64,000 nucleotides of DNA from Verrucomicrobium sp. BvORR106 (GTDB taxonomy: Bacteria; Verrucomicrobiota; Verrucomicrobiia; Verrucomicrobiales; Verrucomicrobiaceae), in the NCBI RefSeq assembly GCF_000739655.1, contig NZ_BATR01000181.1, positions 1-64,000 of the forward strand, in the 5' to 3' direction. Position 1 is the stretch's first letter. Each line of letters opens with the position of its first letter. The position numbers and the translations under genes are program-made. The notes under the pieces were generated by a model. It did not search any database. It worked only from the letters and a program-made list of their open reading frames with translations, and was not told the origin of the DNA. Below are positions 1-8,929 of the stretch, piece after piece.

Positions 1-178
1 GCCAGCCTGTCTCCGGGGAGTAAACCAGGCGCTGGAACTTCAGGTCCGCCCCAGTTAGGTTCATGACATAACTGCCGGCCACCAGCACCAGGGCGGGCAG
101 GGCCAGTTCCAGGGTCCAGGCGGGGATGGTGCGGGCCTGCCCCTCGCGGGGCCCTTCCAGGGTGGCGGATGAGGTCAC
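1..178 (-). CDS. N-terminal part of a membrane protein, cut by the window start
   Basis: The minus strand is open from a GTG at 178 to the window edge, giving 59 residues. An in-frame TAG lies just upstream at 188-190, so the start must be close to the GTG. A polar leader is followed by one clear hydrophobic segment (LELALPALVLVAGSYVM, about residues 28-44). The hydrophobic profile and absence of stops suggest a genuine membrane protein whose remainder lies outside the window. No family can be named from so short a piece. Confidence 0.45.
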   Translation of the reverse strand, partial: MTSSATLEGPREGQARTIPAWTLELALPALVLVAGSYVMNLTGADLKFQRLVYSPETGW

Positions 179-249
179 AGCCCTGCGCTATCACCTCCCG
201 CAGCCCCGTCCAAGCAACGCTTTCGTCAACGTCATAACCGGAAAATACG

Positions 250-284
250 AAAGGCGTGGTGTTGCCACCACGCCTTTGTTTTTT
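250..284 (-). terminator. Hairpin downstream of the porin gene
   Basis: Arms 250-261 and 266-277 form a perfect 12-bp stem (core AGGCGTGGTG) around a 4-nt loop. It lies 50 bp beyond the porin stop on the minus strand, so it is read here as the porin terminator. The longest T run (279-284) is on the plus side, so it may work in both directions and also insulate the leftmost gene. Confidence 0.6.
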
Positions 285-334
285 AAGCCCAGTTGGAAAC
301 AACCAAACCCAACGTGACCCTAGAATTATACAGC

Positions 335-1564
335 TTAGAAGAACATGCGGAGGCCCACCAGGGTGGTCCAGCCGTCATAGTCGCCACCGTCGCCACCGCC
401 GGTCATGGTGTTGTATTCAACACCGCCCATGAGCTTCAGCTTGTGGCCGTACAGGTAGTAGTTGAGGCCCATGTAAACGGCCTGGTATTCGTCGCCACGA
501 CCACCGTCGGTGAGGTCAGGAGCAAGGCGCTCATAACGGCTCTGAAGGCGAAGGCCATCATTGTCACCGTGGGCGTACTGGTAGCGAACCACCAACTGGA
601 GGCTGTCAGCCACATACACGGAGGGAGTCACGATCACGCCCCAGACATCGCCGATTTCACCGAATCCGGTGGCGCCAAGCACATCGGTGTAGAGACCGAA
701 GCGGCCCTGCTCGATGTTGGTGTTGAGGGAGAAGGCGTGCTCATAGCTGGCAGGACCTTCGGTGTTCGAGTTGTCCGAGCTCCACTGGTAGTCGAGCTTG
801 GTGATGGCTTTCTCAAGACCAAGGGCAGGGCCCAGGTCATAACCAACGCTGGCCTGAACCACAGCACCTTCTTCAAGGCCACCGAACTCAGGATTGTACT
901 GGCCACCAAACGCCGCGAGAGCGTAGATGAAGTTGTCGATCTTGCCGTTGACCCACACGCCGGTGAGCTCAGCAGGGCGGATCTGGTTCACGAGCAGGCT
1001 GCGCTCGAACACGATGATTTCCTTGGAGGAAGTGAAATACTCGTGGGAGAAGAACTTGGCCTTGGTCTTACCAACGCTGAGGTTGAACTTGTCGTTCGGA
1101 GCCCAGGTCAGGTAGAGGTCATAGATGTCACGGTAGAAACCGTCGCCCAACTCAGGATTGGCACCCTGTTCGAGTTCGAAGTTCGGGTTGACGTCGATCT
1201 GACCTTCGAGCTTGAATTGACGAAGGATCTTCGACTTGAAGCCAAGGCGCCAGCGGCGCACTTCGATGTCACCCCAGCGGGTTTCTTCGGGGCGGTCACC
1301 GGAGCTGAAGTCGCCCTGGTCGGAGTCACCATCAGCCCACTGAAGCTGGATACGGCCCTGAAGCGCGAACTCCTGGATGAAGTCGTTCTCGTCGTTCTTG
1401 TAGAGCGTGGCCAGTCCCCAGATCTTGTCGTAGATGGACTTTTCGGATCCGGCGGGTTGCACCGCGGGCTCAACGCCCTTTCCGGAGGCGACCATCACCT
1501 CACCAGCGTGGGCGCTGGAAAGGAGACCTGCCGTGAGCAGGAACAGAGATGTTTTCAATTTCAT
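335..1564 (-). CDS. OprP/OprO-type (Porin_O_P) outer-membrane porin
   Basis: A 409-residue protein predicted to form a beta-barrel channel in the outer membrane. The ATG at 1564 is chosen because it begins a standard signal peptide (MKLKTSLFLLTAGLLSSAHA); the frame is open upstream to 1633 without one. The body matches phosphate-selective porins O/P: an early RIQLQW strand, the RRWRLGFKSK segment, the ERSL segment and alternating aromatic strands ending in a terminal Phe (LVGLRMFF), as barrel proteins do. OprP homologues carry phosphate or polyphosphate, and a pst importer begins 4.4 kb away on the other strand. A phosphate role is therefore possible, but family membership alone does not fix the substrate. 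A hairpin terminator follows at 250-284. Confidence 0.8.
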   Translation of the reverse strand: MKLKTSLFLLTAGLLSSAHAGEVMVASGKGVEPAVQPAGSEKSIYDKIWGLATLYKNDENDFIQEFALQGRIQLQWADGDSDQGDFSSGDRPEETRWGDIEVRRWRLGFKSKILRQFKLEGQIDVNPNFELEQGANPELGDGFYRDIYDLYLTWAPNDKFNLSVGKTKAKFFSHEYFTSSKEIIVFERSLLVNQIRPAELTGVWVNGKIDNFIYALAAFGGQYNPEFGGLEEGAVVQASVGYDLGPALGLEKAITKLDYQWSSDNSNTEGPASYEHAFSLNTNIEQGRFGLYTDVLGATGFGEIGDVWGVIVTPSVYVADSLQLVVRYQYAHGDNDGLRLQSRYERLAPDLTDGGRGDEYQAVYMGLNYYLYGHKLKLMGGVEYNTMTGGGDGGDYDGWTTLVGLRMFF

Positions 1565-1744
1565 GCGTGTCTTGTCGGAGTTGTGTGTGTTGATCGCCGA
1601 GGGGGCTCGGCGCGCCAATACTGGCGTTGACACATAAAATCGTCGAGACAGGCTGTGTTACGATTGCGTCACGTGTTGAGCAATTCCCACTTACTGGAGA
1701 CTCATAGAATAACGTGCACCAAATGCACCTCCACGAAGCCGTGA

Positions 1745-2227
1745 CTAACGGCTGAGATCCCCCTGGGAGAGCACCACAAAACCGCTCTTGTTGAGCGATT
1801 CCGCCCCCACCTCCGGGTCATCCAGATACAAGGCGAGCAAAGGCTTGCCATGGGTTCTAGCCAACAACGGATAGGTGTGGTGAATGTTAATCTCCGCACC
1901 CAGCAGCGCGGCCAGGGCGTGCCCGAGGTCGTGCACCCCCTCCTTGAGCTCCACCACCACGATGGTCCGGGAGGTGCAGGAGTGCCCGTGCTGTGTAAGC
2001 GTGTTGTGCGCACCGTCAGGATCGGTGACCACCAGGCGGACCAACGTCAGTTCGACGGAGTCCTGCACCGAGAAGCCGAGCACCTCGATCTGGTGATCGT
2101 TGAGCAGTTTCACCAGTGAGAGCAGCGCCCCCACCTGGTTGTGCAGGAACACGGATATCTGGCGAACCGGCGACTGGGCCTGGGTGACGTCCAGAGTGAG
2201 GGGCGGAATCTCGATGGAAGAGGACAT
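1745..2227 (-). CDS. Tandem ACT-domain protein
   Basis: A 160-residue cytosolic protein made of two ACT-like modules. The first (about residues 15-80, beginning QISVFLHNQVGALLSLVKLL) has the beta-alpha-beta start typical of ACT domains in acetolactate synthase small subunits. The second (about 85-155) contains the TIVVVEL strand. There is no catalytic domain, so it is probably an amino-acid-binding regulator, but ligand and partner cannot be read from the sequence. The ATG at 2227 is preferred over a TTG at 2257. It is followed on the same strand by the porin gene after 180 bp, a gap large enough for a separate promoter. Confidence 0.65.
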   Translation of the reverse strand: MSSSIEIPPLTLDVTQAQSPVRQISVFLHNQVGALLSLVKLLNDHQIEVLGFSVQDSVELTLVRLVVTDPDGAHNTLTQHGHSCTSRTIVVVELKEGVHDLGHALAALLGAEINIHHTYPLLARTHGKPLLALYLDDPEVGAESLNKSGFVVLSQGDLSR

Positions 2228-2326
2228 GATGGGAATCGTGACGCAGGAATCAGGCAAGGCTTTGGCGCATCCTGCAACAATTTTACGCGACAGAGCCCGG
2301 CTCAGGCCGTGAGAATCCCCACGACC

Positions 2327-2752
2327 TCAACCCGCCGGTCCGCTGGAGGCCCGCATTTCTTCAAAACGGGTCACACGGAACGGAAGATTGATGAGCAATT
2401 GTTCATCCAGGCGGATCACGAAACGGTACACGCCCGTCGTTTCAAAACGCAGCCGCTGAAGATTGAGGACGATGTTGCGCGTGACAAAGGGCACCGCACC
2501 GGGCGGGAAGGCCACGTCCACCGTGGGTGGATAGGGTGGCATCACTTCCGCCCCGCTTTCATCCTGCAAAACGATGACCATCTGGTGACGCCCCACGTCA
2601 CGCGGCTCAAACAGAAGCCTGACAGCGAGGGAGCATTGAGGATGCACCACTGGAAACTCCGGGGCGCACAGGGTGTCAAACGCCCCCGTGATGCAGAGTT
2701 TGCCCTGATAGTCTGCGGCAAAGTCACAGAGGGTTGCGAGCAGGAGTTGCAT
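2327..2752 (-). CDS. DUF6941-like protein
   Basis: A 141-residue protein starting MQLLLATLCDFAADYQGKL and continuing with CITGAFDTL and PVVHPQC, a pattern I associate with DUF6941 proteins. These are small, widespread and of unknown function. The reading frame runs open to 3019 but that part overlaps the penicillin-binding protein gene and is low-complexity Arg/Ser sequence, so the ATG at 2752, 52 bp after the upstream gene's stop, is the credible start. It has no signal peptide or membrane segment and looks beta-rich. Co-transcription with the PBP2 gene is likely from spacing. No function is proposed. Confidence 0.6.
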   Translation of the reverse strand: MQLLLATLCDFAADYQGKLCITGAFDTLCAPEFPVVHPQCSLAVRLLFEPRDVGRHQMVIVLQDESGAEVMPPYPPTVDVAFPPGAVPFVTRNIVLNLQRLRFETTGVYRFVIRLDEQLLINLPFRVTRFEEMRASSGPAG

Positions 2753-2804
2753 GCGGTCTGGGTGAATCGTGACGGAACCCAGCTTGGGCCTGCCCTTTTC
2801 TCGA

Positions 2805-4880
2805 CTAACGACCGAACAGCTTCCGCAAGAATCCACCGAAGCCTTTGCGCTCCTCCTGAGGCGGCGGCGGAGGCGGAGGCGCGCCACCAGCTGCAGGACC
2901 TGAACCGGAATCGTAGCTGCGCCCCCCTTCGACTTCCTCATCGTCGCTGGAAACAGGGATACCCTTGGCCGTGCCTTCCGCCTGGACCGCCAGCAGGAGC
3001 GGCTCCTCGGGATTGCCATCCTTCAGAATGCGCTCGAACACGTCATGCACGATGGGGGCCGCTTTGCGCCCACCGCTGACGTCTTCACCCGGCTGACCTT
3101 CATAGATCACTGCGTAGGCATACACAGGATTGTCAGCAGGAAGGAAGCCCGTGAACCAGGCGAGGTTGCGGTCTTCCGCCGGCTTCCACTGCGCGGTACC
3201 GGTCTTGCCAGCGATCTGGCACTGCTCAAGAGCTGCGGCACGCCCCGTGCCACCGGAACCATTGACCACGGCCACCATGCCTTTAACCACCGTCTCACGC
3301 ACATCCTGACGGAGGTTCACGTGGCGGCGGGTGGCGGGAGAAAAAGCCTGTACGACCCGGTCGTTGGGGTCTTGGATCTGTTTCACCAGACGGGCCTGCG
3401 GCATATTCACCCCATCGGCAAGGGCGGCCATGGCCTGCACTGTCTGAAGAGGCGTCACCAGGGTGGCCCCCTGGCCAATGGAGAAGTTGGCGATGTCGCC
3501 ACTCATCATCTTGGAACCGTAGCGCCCCATCCACCACGCGTCGGTGGGGACGAATCCAGCCGACTCCGCCGCGAGAGGGATGCCCGTGCGCTCGCCAAAG
3601 CCGAGGCGCATGGCTGTATCCGAAATGGCCGGGGCACCGATCGCCATGCCCGCCTGGTAGAACCACGTGTTGCAGGATCGCTTGATGGCGCTCACCACGT
3701 TCATGTAGCCTTCACCATCGCGGTTCCAGTTTTTGAAATAACGATCGCCAATCCAGAGGCTGGGGCTGCAGTCATAGCCTGTGCGGGCCGTCACTACGCC
3801 GCTGTCCAGGGCCGCCAGGGACACCACCACCTTGAAGGTGGATGCGGGAGGGTACTCACCGCGGAAGGCACGCGCCAACATCGGCAGACGCTTGTCTTCG
3901 TTCAAGCGCTGGAAGTTCTCCGAAGTGATCCCGGGGATGAAAAGATTGGGGTCAAACAGTGGATAGGAGGCCAGCGCCATCACGTCGCCCGACTTCACGT
4001 CCATAATGACCATGGCACCACCTTTGGTGTTCTGCGCCAGGGCTTCCTCCGCGTACTTCTGGAAGTTGTAGTCCAGCGTGGTGACGACATTGTTGCCAGG
4101 CACTGGACGGCGCACCGTTTCCTCAGTGGCCTTTGAACCGTCAGCATTGAAGAGGACGTTCACCACCCCGGGTTTGCCTTCCAGGTCCTTGTCGAAAGAC
4201 TTTTCCAGGCCATCCCGGCCTTCCGTCTCTTCGAAAATGGGATCGCCATCCTGAGCAGGTGTGGTCGGCAGTGCCCGCTTGCGCCCCACAAAGCCGATGA
4301 CGTGCGGCGCGCTCGCCCCCTTGGGATACACCCGCAAATAGGCCGCCTGTAGCAGGACCCCGCTGCCCGGTTTCAGTAGCGGAGTCAGTTTCCGCTGCTG
4401 ATCAGCCGTCACTTCCTCGTTCAAGCCATCAAAGGCGGAAAAGACCAGCGGCAGCCAACGACGATTCTTATAGTGGGAGAGCAACTTGTCAGGTGCCAGA
4501 TCCCAGCGCTTGCCCAGCAGGGAATTGGCCTGCATGATGCGAGACCGACCGTAGCCGACGATCTCCGCGTCCGTCGCATCCTTGCCTAGAAAAGGATAGT
4601 TCAGCGCCAGGTACATCACCACTCGCGACTGGGCCAGCGGAACGCCGTTGCGGTCCACAATCTGGCCTCGGGGTGCCGGAATGTTGAGGTTGAGGGCGCG
4701 GGCCTCGCGTTCCGTCTTCCAGCCAGCGGTGAGCTCCTTCTTCGCTGGCGCGTCCCCCGGATTCTCATTGACCGGCACGGCCTTCATGGCCACGGGTGAC
4801 TGGGCTCCAAGCATGCCGGCTCCCAAAACTGGGGTGACCGTCAAAGCGAGCAGAGAAATGGGGTTCCGAAGTCGGGACAT
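2805..4880 (-). CDS. mrdA: Penicillin-binding protein 2 (peptidoglycan transpeptidase)
   Basis: A class B penicillin-binding protein of 691 residues that cross-links peptidoglycan during elongation. It begins with a signal-anchor (MSRLRNPISLLALTV), followed by a PBP dimerisation domain (PRGQIVDRNGVPLA, about residues 70-83) and a transpeptidase domain. All three active-site motifs are present: STFK with nucleophile Ser about 347, SCN about 402 and KTGT about 559. The C-terminus carries an unusual tail: an acidic/Ser/Gly stretch, eight prolines and a basic end (GFLRKLFGR). The ATG at 4880 is chosen over upstream frame because it starts the membrane anchor. RodA or MreC genes are not next to it. 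The DUF6941 gene follows closely and is probably in the same transcript. Confidence 0.88.
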   Translation of the reverse strand: MSRLRNPISLLALTVTPVLGAGMLGAQSPVAMKAVPVNENPGDAPAKKELTAGWKTEREARALNLNIPAPRGQIVDRNGVPLAQSRVVMYLALNYPFLGKDATDAEIVGYGRSRIMQANSLLGKRWDLAPDKLLSHYKNRRWLPLVFSAFDGLNEEVTADQQRKLTPLLKPGSGVLLQAAYLRVYPKGASAPHVIGFVGRKRALPTTPAQDGDPIFEETEGRDGLEKSFDKDLEGKPGVVNVLFNADGSKATEETVRRPVPGNNVVTTLDYNFQKYAEEALAQNTKGGAMVIMDVKSGDVMALASYPLFDPNLFIPGITSENFQRLNEDKRLPMLARAFRGEYPPASTFKVVVSLAALDSGVVTARTGYDCSPSLWIGDRYFKNWNRDGEGYMNVVSAIKRSCNTWFYQAGMAIGAPAISDTAMRLGFGERTGIPLAAESAGFVPTDAWWMGRYGSKMMSGDIANFSIGQGATLVTPLQTVQAMAALADGVNMPQARLVKQIQDPNDRVVQAFSPATRRHVNLRQDVRETVVKGMVAVVNGSGGTGRAAALEQCQIAGKTGTAQWKPAEDRNLAWFTGFLPADNPVYAYAVIYEGQPGEDVSGGRKAAPIVHDVFERILKDGNPEEPLLLAVQAEGTAKGIPVSSDDEEVEGGRSYDSGSGPAAGGAPPPPPPPQEERKGFGGFLRKLFGR

Positions 4881-4978
4881 GAGCGGGCAGGAAGGCCGTG
4901 GGAGAGTCAAACCCAGCACGTTCGAGTCGAAGACGCGGCTCGTCAAGAACTCCCACGCAACTCGCCCGACCCCATCCC

Positions 4979-5671
4979 TCATGGAAGCTGACGCCTGCGA
5001 CGCACGAGAAGGATCACCCCCACTGCGCCCAACAGGAGCGCTCCACCGGGCTCCGGCACCGCCTGTACGTTCACAAAACTGGCAGAAGTCCCCTGCGGCC
5101 CAATCTCCTGCACATGGAGGCCGATCCGGAGATCCCCACTATTGATTGCTCCCAGCAGGCTGGAGTAGGTTCCCAGGCTCTGAAAAGCAACCGTCAGCGA
5201 TTCACCGGGATCCAGGCCGTTCTTGGAGGGCGGAGGATTGGTCTGGAAGAGGTAGTCCGAATCGAAACCCACGTTCTGCCCGGCGGGCAGATTTCCCCCG
5301 CTAGTCGCCGAGTAGGACACCGCATTGTCAGGCGCAACCGCCGTCCAGGTGATGATGGAAGGAGAGCTGAGCAGATCCAGCGAGTCCTCGAAGTAGATGT
5401 TTGTGATGGTGGGCTGGGTGCCACTGACCCACGACGACTGCGAATTGTTGGAGGTGTTCGCGATCGTGAAGTAGAACGTGTTGGCATTAGGTCCTTGGCT
5501 AAGCGTGTACTGGAATGACACGCTCTGGAGGAGACTCACGTCGAAGTTCGGCGTGATCAGGCTGAATGAGCCGGTGGATTGCGCCAGCGTCGACCGGGAG
5601 AATCCCAGGAGAGCAATGGCAAGAACCAGGACGGCTTTGGCTGCCGTTGTGAGCGATGATTGAGATTTCAT
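4979..5671 (-). CDS. PEP-CTERM sorting-domain protein
   Basis: A 230-residue secreted protein. It has an N-terminal signal peptide (AAKAVLVLAIALLGFSRSTLAQ), a Ser/Thr/Asn-rich beta-type body without recognised catalytic motifs, and a C-terminal sorting signal: VPEPGG, a hydrophobic helix (ALLLGAVGVILLV) and an RRRRQ tail. PEP-CTERM proteins are processed by an exosortase and usually end up in the envelope or extracellular matrix. Start at ATG 5671 rather than the upstream frame at 5704, because it leads the signal peptide. It is divergent from pstS across a 321-bp AT-rich gap and ends about 100 bp before the PBP2 gene on the same strand. Confidence 0.8.
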   Translation of the reverse strand: MKSQSSLTTAAKAVLVLAIALLGFSRSTLAQSTGSFSLITPNFDVSLLQSVSFQYTLSQGPNANTFYFTIANTSNNSQSSWVSGTQPTITNIYFEDSLDLLSSPSIITWTAVAPDNAVSYSATSGGNLPAGQNVGFDSDYLFQTNPPPSKNGLDPGESLTVAFQSLGTYSSLLGAINSGDLRIGLHVQEIGPQGTSASFVNVQAVPEPGGALLLGAVGVILLVRRRRQLP

Positions 5672-5992
5672 AAATATGCGCCTCAAAATTGTGGAGCAAA
5701 TCAACTGTGAGGATTGTTATACGCAAATGTTCTCAAAATTGCACGCATAACTTACGACAAATTCTCATTTTCATTCCTCTGTAGCGGTCAATTATCATAA
5801 TTGCGACTACTTGAAGCTGAAAATGGGAAACTTTCGCAGCGATCAGCCGCCAGCGGAGGGCCCCAAGCCTACCTGCCTTGCTCCTGTGACGTTTTGTTCA
5901 CCCACACCACCTTGCTGGAGGTGGGGCTGTTCCCGAAGGTGGAGAAGCCGGTTCCAAGCCGGTGAGTGAAACACAATCGAACACACCAACAC
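5672..5992. promoter_or_regulatory. Divergent promoter region between the PEP-CTERM gene and pstS
   Basis: This 321-bp gap is AT-richer than its surroundings and must contain promoters for both divergent genes. A perfect 15-bp palindrome, CAATTATCATAATTG, lies at 5789-5803, about 190 bp before the pstS start, and could be an operator. I looked for the 7-bp direct repeats of a Pho box (CTGTCAT-type) and found no convincing match. No -35/-10 pair stands out clearly. Confidence 0.4.
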
Positions 5993-6799
5993 ATGAAATC
6001 CACCATCATCACCTCGCTGCTGGCCCTCGCGTTCACGGCCGGATTGAACGCCCAGAGCGTGCTGCGCGTGCGCGGCTCCGATACGCTGGGTGCGAAGCTT
6101 GTCCCCCAGTGGGCAGAACAGTTTAAGAAGCAGGGCGGCGCCGTCAGCTTTGATATCGCGGCTGAAGGTTCCTCCACCGCTTTCACCAACCTCGCCGCCG
6201 GCACCGCCGAGATCGGCATGTCCTCCCGCAAGGTGAAGGACGACGAGCGCACCTTCGCCAAGACGAAGGGTGTGTTCCTTACCGAGCATGAAGTGGCTTG
6301 GGACATGATCGCCGTGGTCGTGAACAAGAACAACCCGGTGGCCAACCTGACCAAGAAGCAGATCGCTGGCATCTTCACCGGCGCGATCAAAGACTGGAGC
6401 GAAGTGGGCGGCACCGCCGGCCCGATCTCCGTGTACACCCGCAACACCTCCTCCGGCACCTACAAAGACTGGCAGACGCTGGCCATGAAGGGCAAAGACT
6501 ACGCCTCCAGCAGCCAGAAGATGGCTGGCAACGAGCAGATCGTGGCTGAAACGGCCGGCAACGCCGGTGGCATTGGTTACGTGGGCCTCGCCTACGCTCA
6601 TGGCAAAGGCATCAAGGCTGTCTCCGTGGACGGCACCGCCCCCACCCCTGAGAACGTGAAGGCATACGCCTACAGTCGCCCCACCTACTTCTACACGAAC
6701 GGCGCCCCTCAGGGCAAAGTTAAGGAGTTCATCGACTTCGTGCACAGCGACGCTGGCAAAAAGGTCTCCCAGCTGGTGGGCTTCATCCCCGCCAAGTAA
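5993..6799 (+). CDS. pstS: Phosphate ABC transporter substrate-binding protein PstS
   Basis: Periplasmic phosphate-binding protein of 268 residues that delivers phosphate to the PstCA permease. It has a signal peptide (MKSTIITSLLALAFTAGLNAQ) and the PBP-like-2 fold signatures of the PstS family: RVRGSDTLG, AEGSSTAFTNLAAGTAEIGM (phosphate-contacting Ser/Thr loops), NKNNPVANLTKKQIAGIF, and NTSSGTYKDW. The length is typical. The ATG at 5993 is used; a GTG-initiated extension at 5966 would precede the signal peptide. A strong terminator follows at 6831-6873, so pstS probably accumulates as its own transcript with some read-through into pstC. No lipobox is seen. Confidence 0.9.
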   Translation: MKSTIITSLLALAFTAGLNAQSVLRVRGSDTLGAKLVPQWAEQFKKQGGAVSFDIAAEGSSTAFTNLAAGTAEIGMSSRKVKDDERTFAKTKGVFLTEHEVAWDMIAVVVNKNNPVANLTKKQIAGIFTGAIKDWSEVGGTAGPISVYTRNTSSGTYKDWQTLAMKGKDYASSSQKMAGNEQIVAETAGNAGGIGYVGLAYAHGKGIKAVSVDGTAPTPENVKAYAYSRPTYFYTNGAPQGKVKEFIDFVHSDAGKKVSQLVGFIPAK

Positions 6800-6830
6800 G
6801 ACTCCGAAACACACTCATCCCGTGAATCTC

Positions 6831-6873
6831 GCCCGATGGGAGACAGCATCTGCCGCCTCCCATCGGGCTTTTT
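6831..6873 (+). terminator. Rho-independent terminator after pstS
   Basis: Perfect 11-bp stem, GCCCGATGGGA at 6831-6841 with TCCCATCGGGC at 6858-6868, followed directly by TTTTT. It separates pstS from pstC and may set the higher level of binding protein relative to permease. Confidence 0.85.
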
Positions 6874-6937
6874 GTCTCACCAGACTCCGATCCCCCTTTC
6901 AGTCCCAGCTTCGATCAAGTTTTGCCCGTAACATCGC

Positions 6938-8869
6938 ATGAACGAGGACAAGCCCAGCCCCAGCAGTGACTTTCAAGGTCTCATCAAGCCGCCCAGTTTC
7001 TTCGGGCTGCGGGTGGACCGCCAAAGCTTGATCAAACACTTTTTCACAGGAAGCGCCGCCGTCACGATCCTGACGCTCTTCCTGATCATGTACTCCCTCC
7101 TCAAAGAGGGCACCGGGTTCCTTCCCACCTACCAGTTTGAACTGAAGGTGTATCGCCAGGCCGGTTTGGAGTTCTGCGACTTCATCCAGAAGCCCCTCAC
7201 GGAAAACACCGCGCTCCTGAGCAAGCTGAACCGCGCCGTCAACGCGGACACCGCGACCCTCACCCAGAAGGCCCAAGCCCGCCGTGATGCCCTGTTCTTG
7301 GCCAAGGGACGGATTGAGGAAAAAACGGCCCGTCTGCGTGAGGCTGTGACCGAGGCCCTCGAAACGGCAGGCACCCCGCCGGAGAAACTCGCCCAAGCCC
7401 GCCAGGCCCTCACTGAGGCCAACGCAACAGCGGTGGCGGAAGAGGCCTTCCCGGATGTCTATAACGCCGAAGAGCGCCGCCAGATCGCCACCGATCTCAC
7501 CGCGATGCAGCCGGATGCCGCTGAACCTCCAGCGATCCTCAAGACCCTGAGCGCCGAGTTCACCGAGCAGGACCGCATCGCGAAGGAGAAGTATGCAGGT
7601 TTCCTCGAAGCCGTTGAAGCCTTTGAAGAGGCCACCGAACCGATCGTGGAGCTCCATGACGGGATCGCTGAGCTGGCCAAGGCTACGAAGGAAGCCGCTG
7701 TGCAGCAGCACATGGCAGAAGACGCCAAGGCCCAGTTGCTGGCCGCCGCCGAGTCCGCCAAGACTCCTGAAGCCAAGGCCAACTTCCTGAAAGAGGCTGA
7801 GGCCACTTCTCTTGAAGCCATCGACTATAAGGGCAAGATCGAGCCCATCGTGGCCAAGCTGCCCGAGTACGAAGCCATGATTCCGCCCTATGTGGCCGCC
7901 ATCAAGGCCGCGATGGAGAAGGTCCCCCAGAAGGGTGACACGAAGGAAGCCACCGCACTGATCAATGAAGTGCGCAAGCAGCTCCCCAAGCACCTCACTC
8001 ATGCTGAGCAGTCTCCGGCCCTGATGAAGGCCTGGCAGTGGGACAAGCCGATCCCGCTGATTCAAGCCCTCACGGCATTCCTGTTTGGCGGCGACTGGAT
8101 CACCAACAGCTCCTGGCAGGATTTCTACGGAGTGGTCCCCCTTCTCACCGGCTCCCTCCTGATTGCGGTGATCGCCCTGGTGATCGCCCTGCCCCTGAGC
8201 GTGGCTGCTGCGATCTACACGAACCAGTTTGCCACCCCGCGCGAACAGGAGCTCATCAAGCCCTTCATTGAGTTCATCCAGGCCATCCCTTCCGTGGTGC
8301 TCGGTTTCATCGGCATCTCGGTGGTGGGAGATCTCATCAAGGAAACGAGCAACATCCCCTGGCTCCAGTGGATCCCCGGCTTCCCCGTTCAGGAGCGTCT
8401 GAACATGTTCAACGCCGGCCTGCTGCTCGCCCTCATGGCCATCCCCACCATGTTCAGCCTCGCTGAGGATGCCATCCAGAACGTGCCCCGCGCCTTCAGT
8501 GAAGCGAGTGAGGCCCTGGGTGCCACCAAGCTCCAGACGGTCTTCCGCGTGATCTTCCCCGCCTCCCTCTCCGGCGTGTTCGCCGCCATGCTGCTCGGCC
8601 TGGGCCGTATCGTGGGTGAAACGATGGTGGTGCTCCTGGTCGCAGGCAACCGCATCGCCATCCCGGACTTCTCAGACGGCATCGGCACGGTCTTCCAGCC
8701 AGCCCACACCCTCACGGGCATCATTGCCCAGGAGCTGGGTGAGGTGTCCAAAGGCAGCTCCCACTGGCAGGCGCTCTTCATGGTGGGCATCCTTCTGTTC
8801 TCCATCTCGCTGTTCATCAACTTCGTCTCCCGCAAAGTCGTGAAGCGCTTCCAGCTTCCCAAGATCTGA
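6938..8869 (+). CDS. pstC: Phosphate ABC transporter permease PstC with large N-terminal insertion
   Basis: Inner-membrane permease subunit of 643 residues, about twice the usual length for PstC (about 300-330). One transmembrane helix (about residues 38-55) is followed by roughly 300 residues rich in Ala, Glu and Lys with strong coiled-coil character. The canonical permease domain follows (from about residue 370), with several membrane helices and the EAA loop (ALGATKLQTVFRVIFPAS) that contacts PstB. A GRIVGETM motif near the end is typical of PstC. The insertion sits between the first helix and the permease core, so it would lie outside the membrane, probably in the periplasm. It heads the pstC-pstA-pstB-pstB2 operon. 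Confidence 0.88.
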   Translation: MNEDKPSPSSDFQGLIKPPSFFGLRVDRQSLIKHFFTGSAAVTILTLFLIMYSLLKEGTGFLPTYQFELKVYRQAGLEFCDFIQKPLTENTALLSKLNRAVNADTATLTQKAQARRDALFLAKGRIEEKTARLREAVTEALETAGTPPEKLAQARQALTEANATAVAEEAFPDVYNAEERRQIATDLTAMQPDAAEPPAILKTLSAEFTEQDRIAKEKYAGFLEAVEAFEEATEPIVELHDGIAELAKATKEAAVQQHMAEDAKAQLLAAAESAKTPEAKANFLKEAEATSLEAIDYKGKIEPIVAKLPEYEAMIPPYVAAIKAAMEKVPQKGDTKEATALINEVRKQLPKHLTHAEQSPALMKAWQWDKPIPLIQALTAFLFGGDWITNSSWQDFYGVVPLLTGSLLIAVIALVIALPLSVAAAIYTNQFATPREQELIKPFIEFIQAIPSVVLGFIGISVVGDLIKETSNIPWLQWIPGFPVQERLNMFNAGLLLALMAIPTMFSLAEDAIQNVPRAFSEASEALGATKLQTVFRVIFPASLSGVFAAMLLGLGRIVGETMVVLLVAGNRIAIPDFSDGIGTVFQPAHTLTGIIAQELGEVSKGSSHWQALFMVGILLFSISLFINFVSRKVVKRFQLPKI

Positions 8870-8929
8870 CCCCTGCCGCGATTGGTTCTTTCCTAAAACC
8901 AGAGATCGAGACCACCCTCTTCCGCTCCC

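Noticed and set aside
293..1630. Long plus-strand open frame of 445 codons opposite the porin gene
   Set aside because: It is antisense to a gene with signal peptide and barrel pattern; its composition reflects the complement of GC-rich codons and shows no family motif. The same holds for long antisense frames at 18537-20267, 61301-63055 and 6899-8065.
5750..5830. Possible Pho box before pstS
   Set aside because: The tandem 7-bp CTGTCAT-type repeats could not be found; only scattered partial matches exist.
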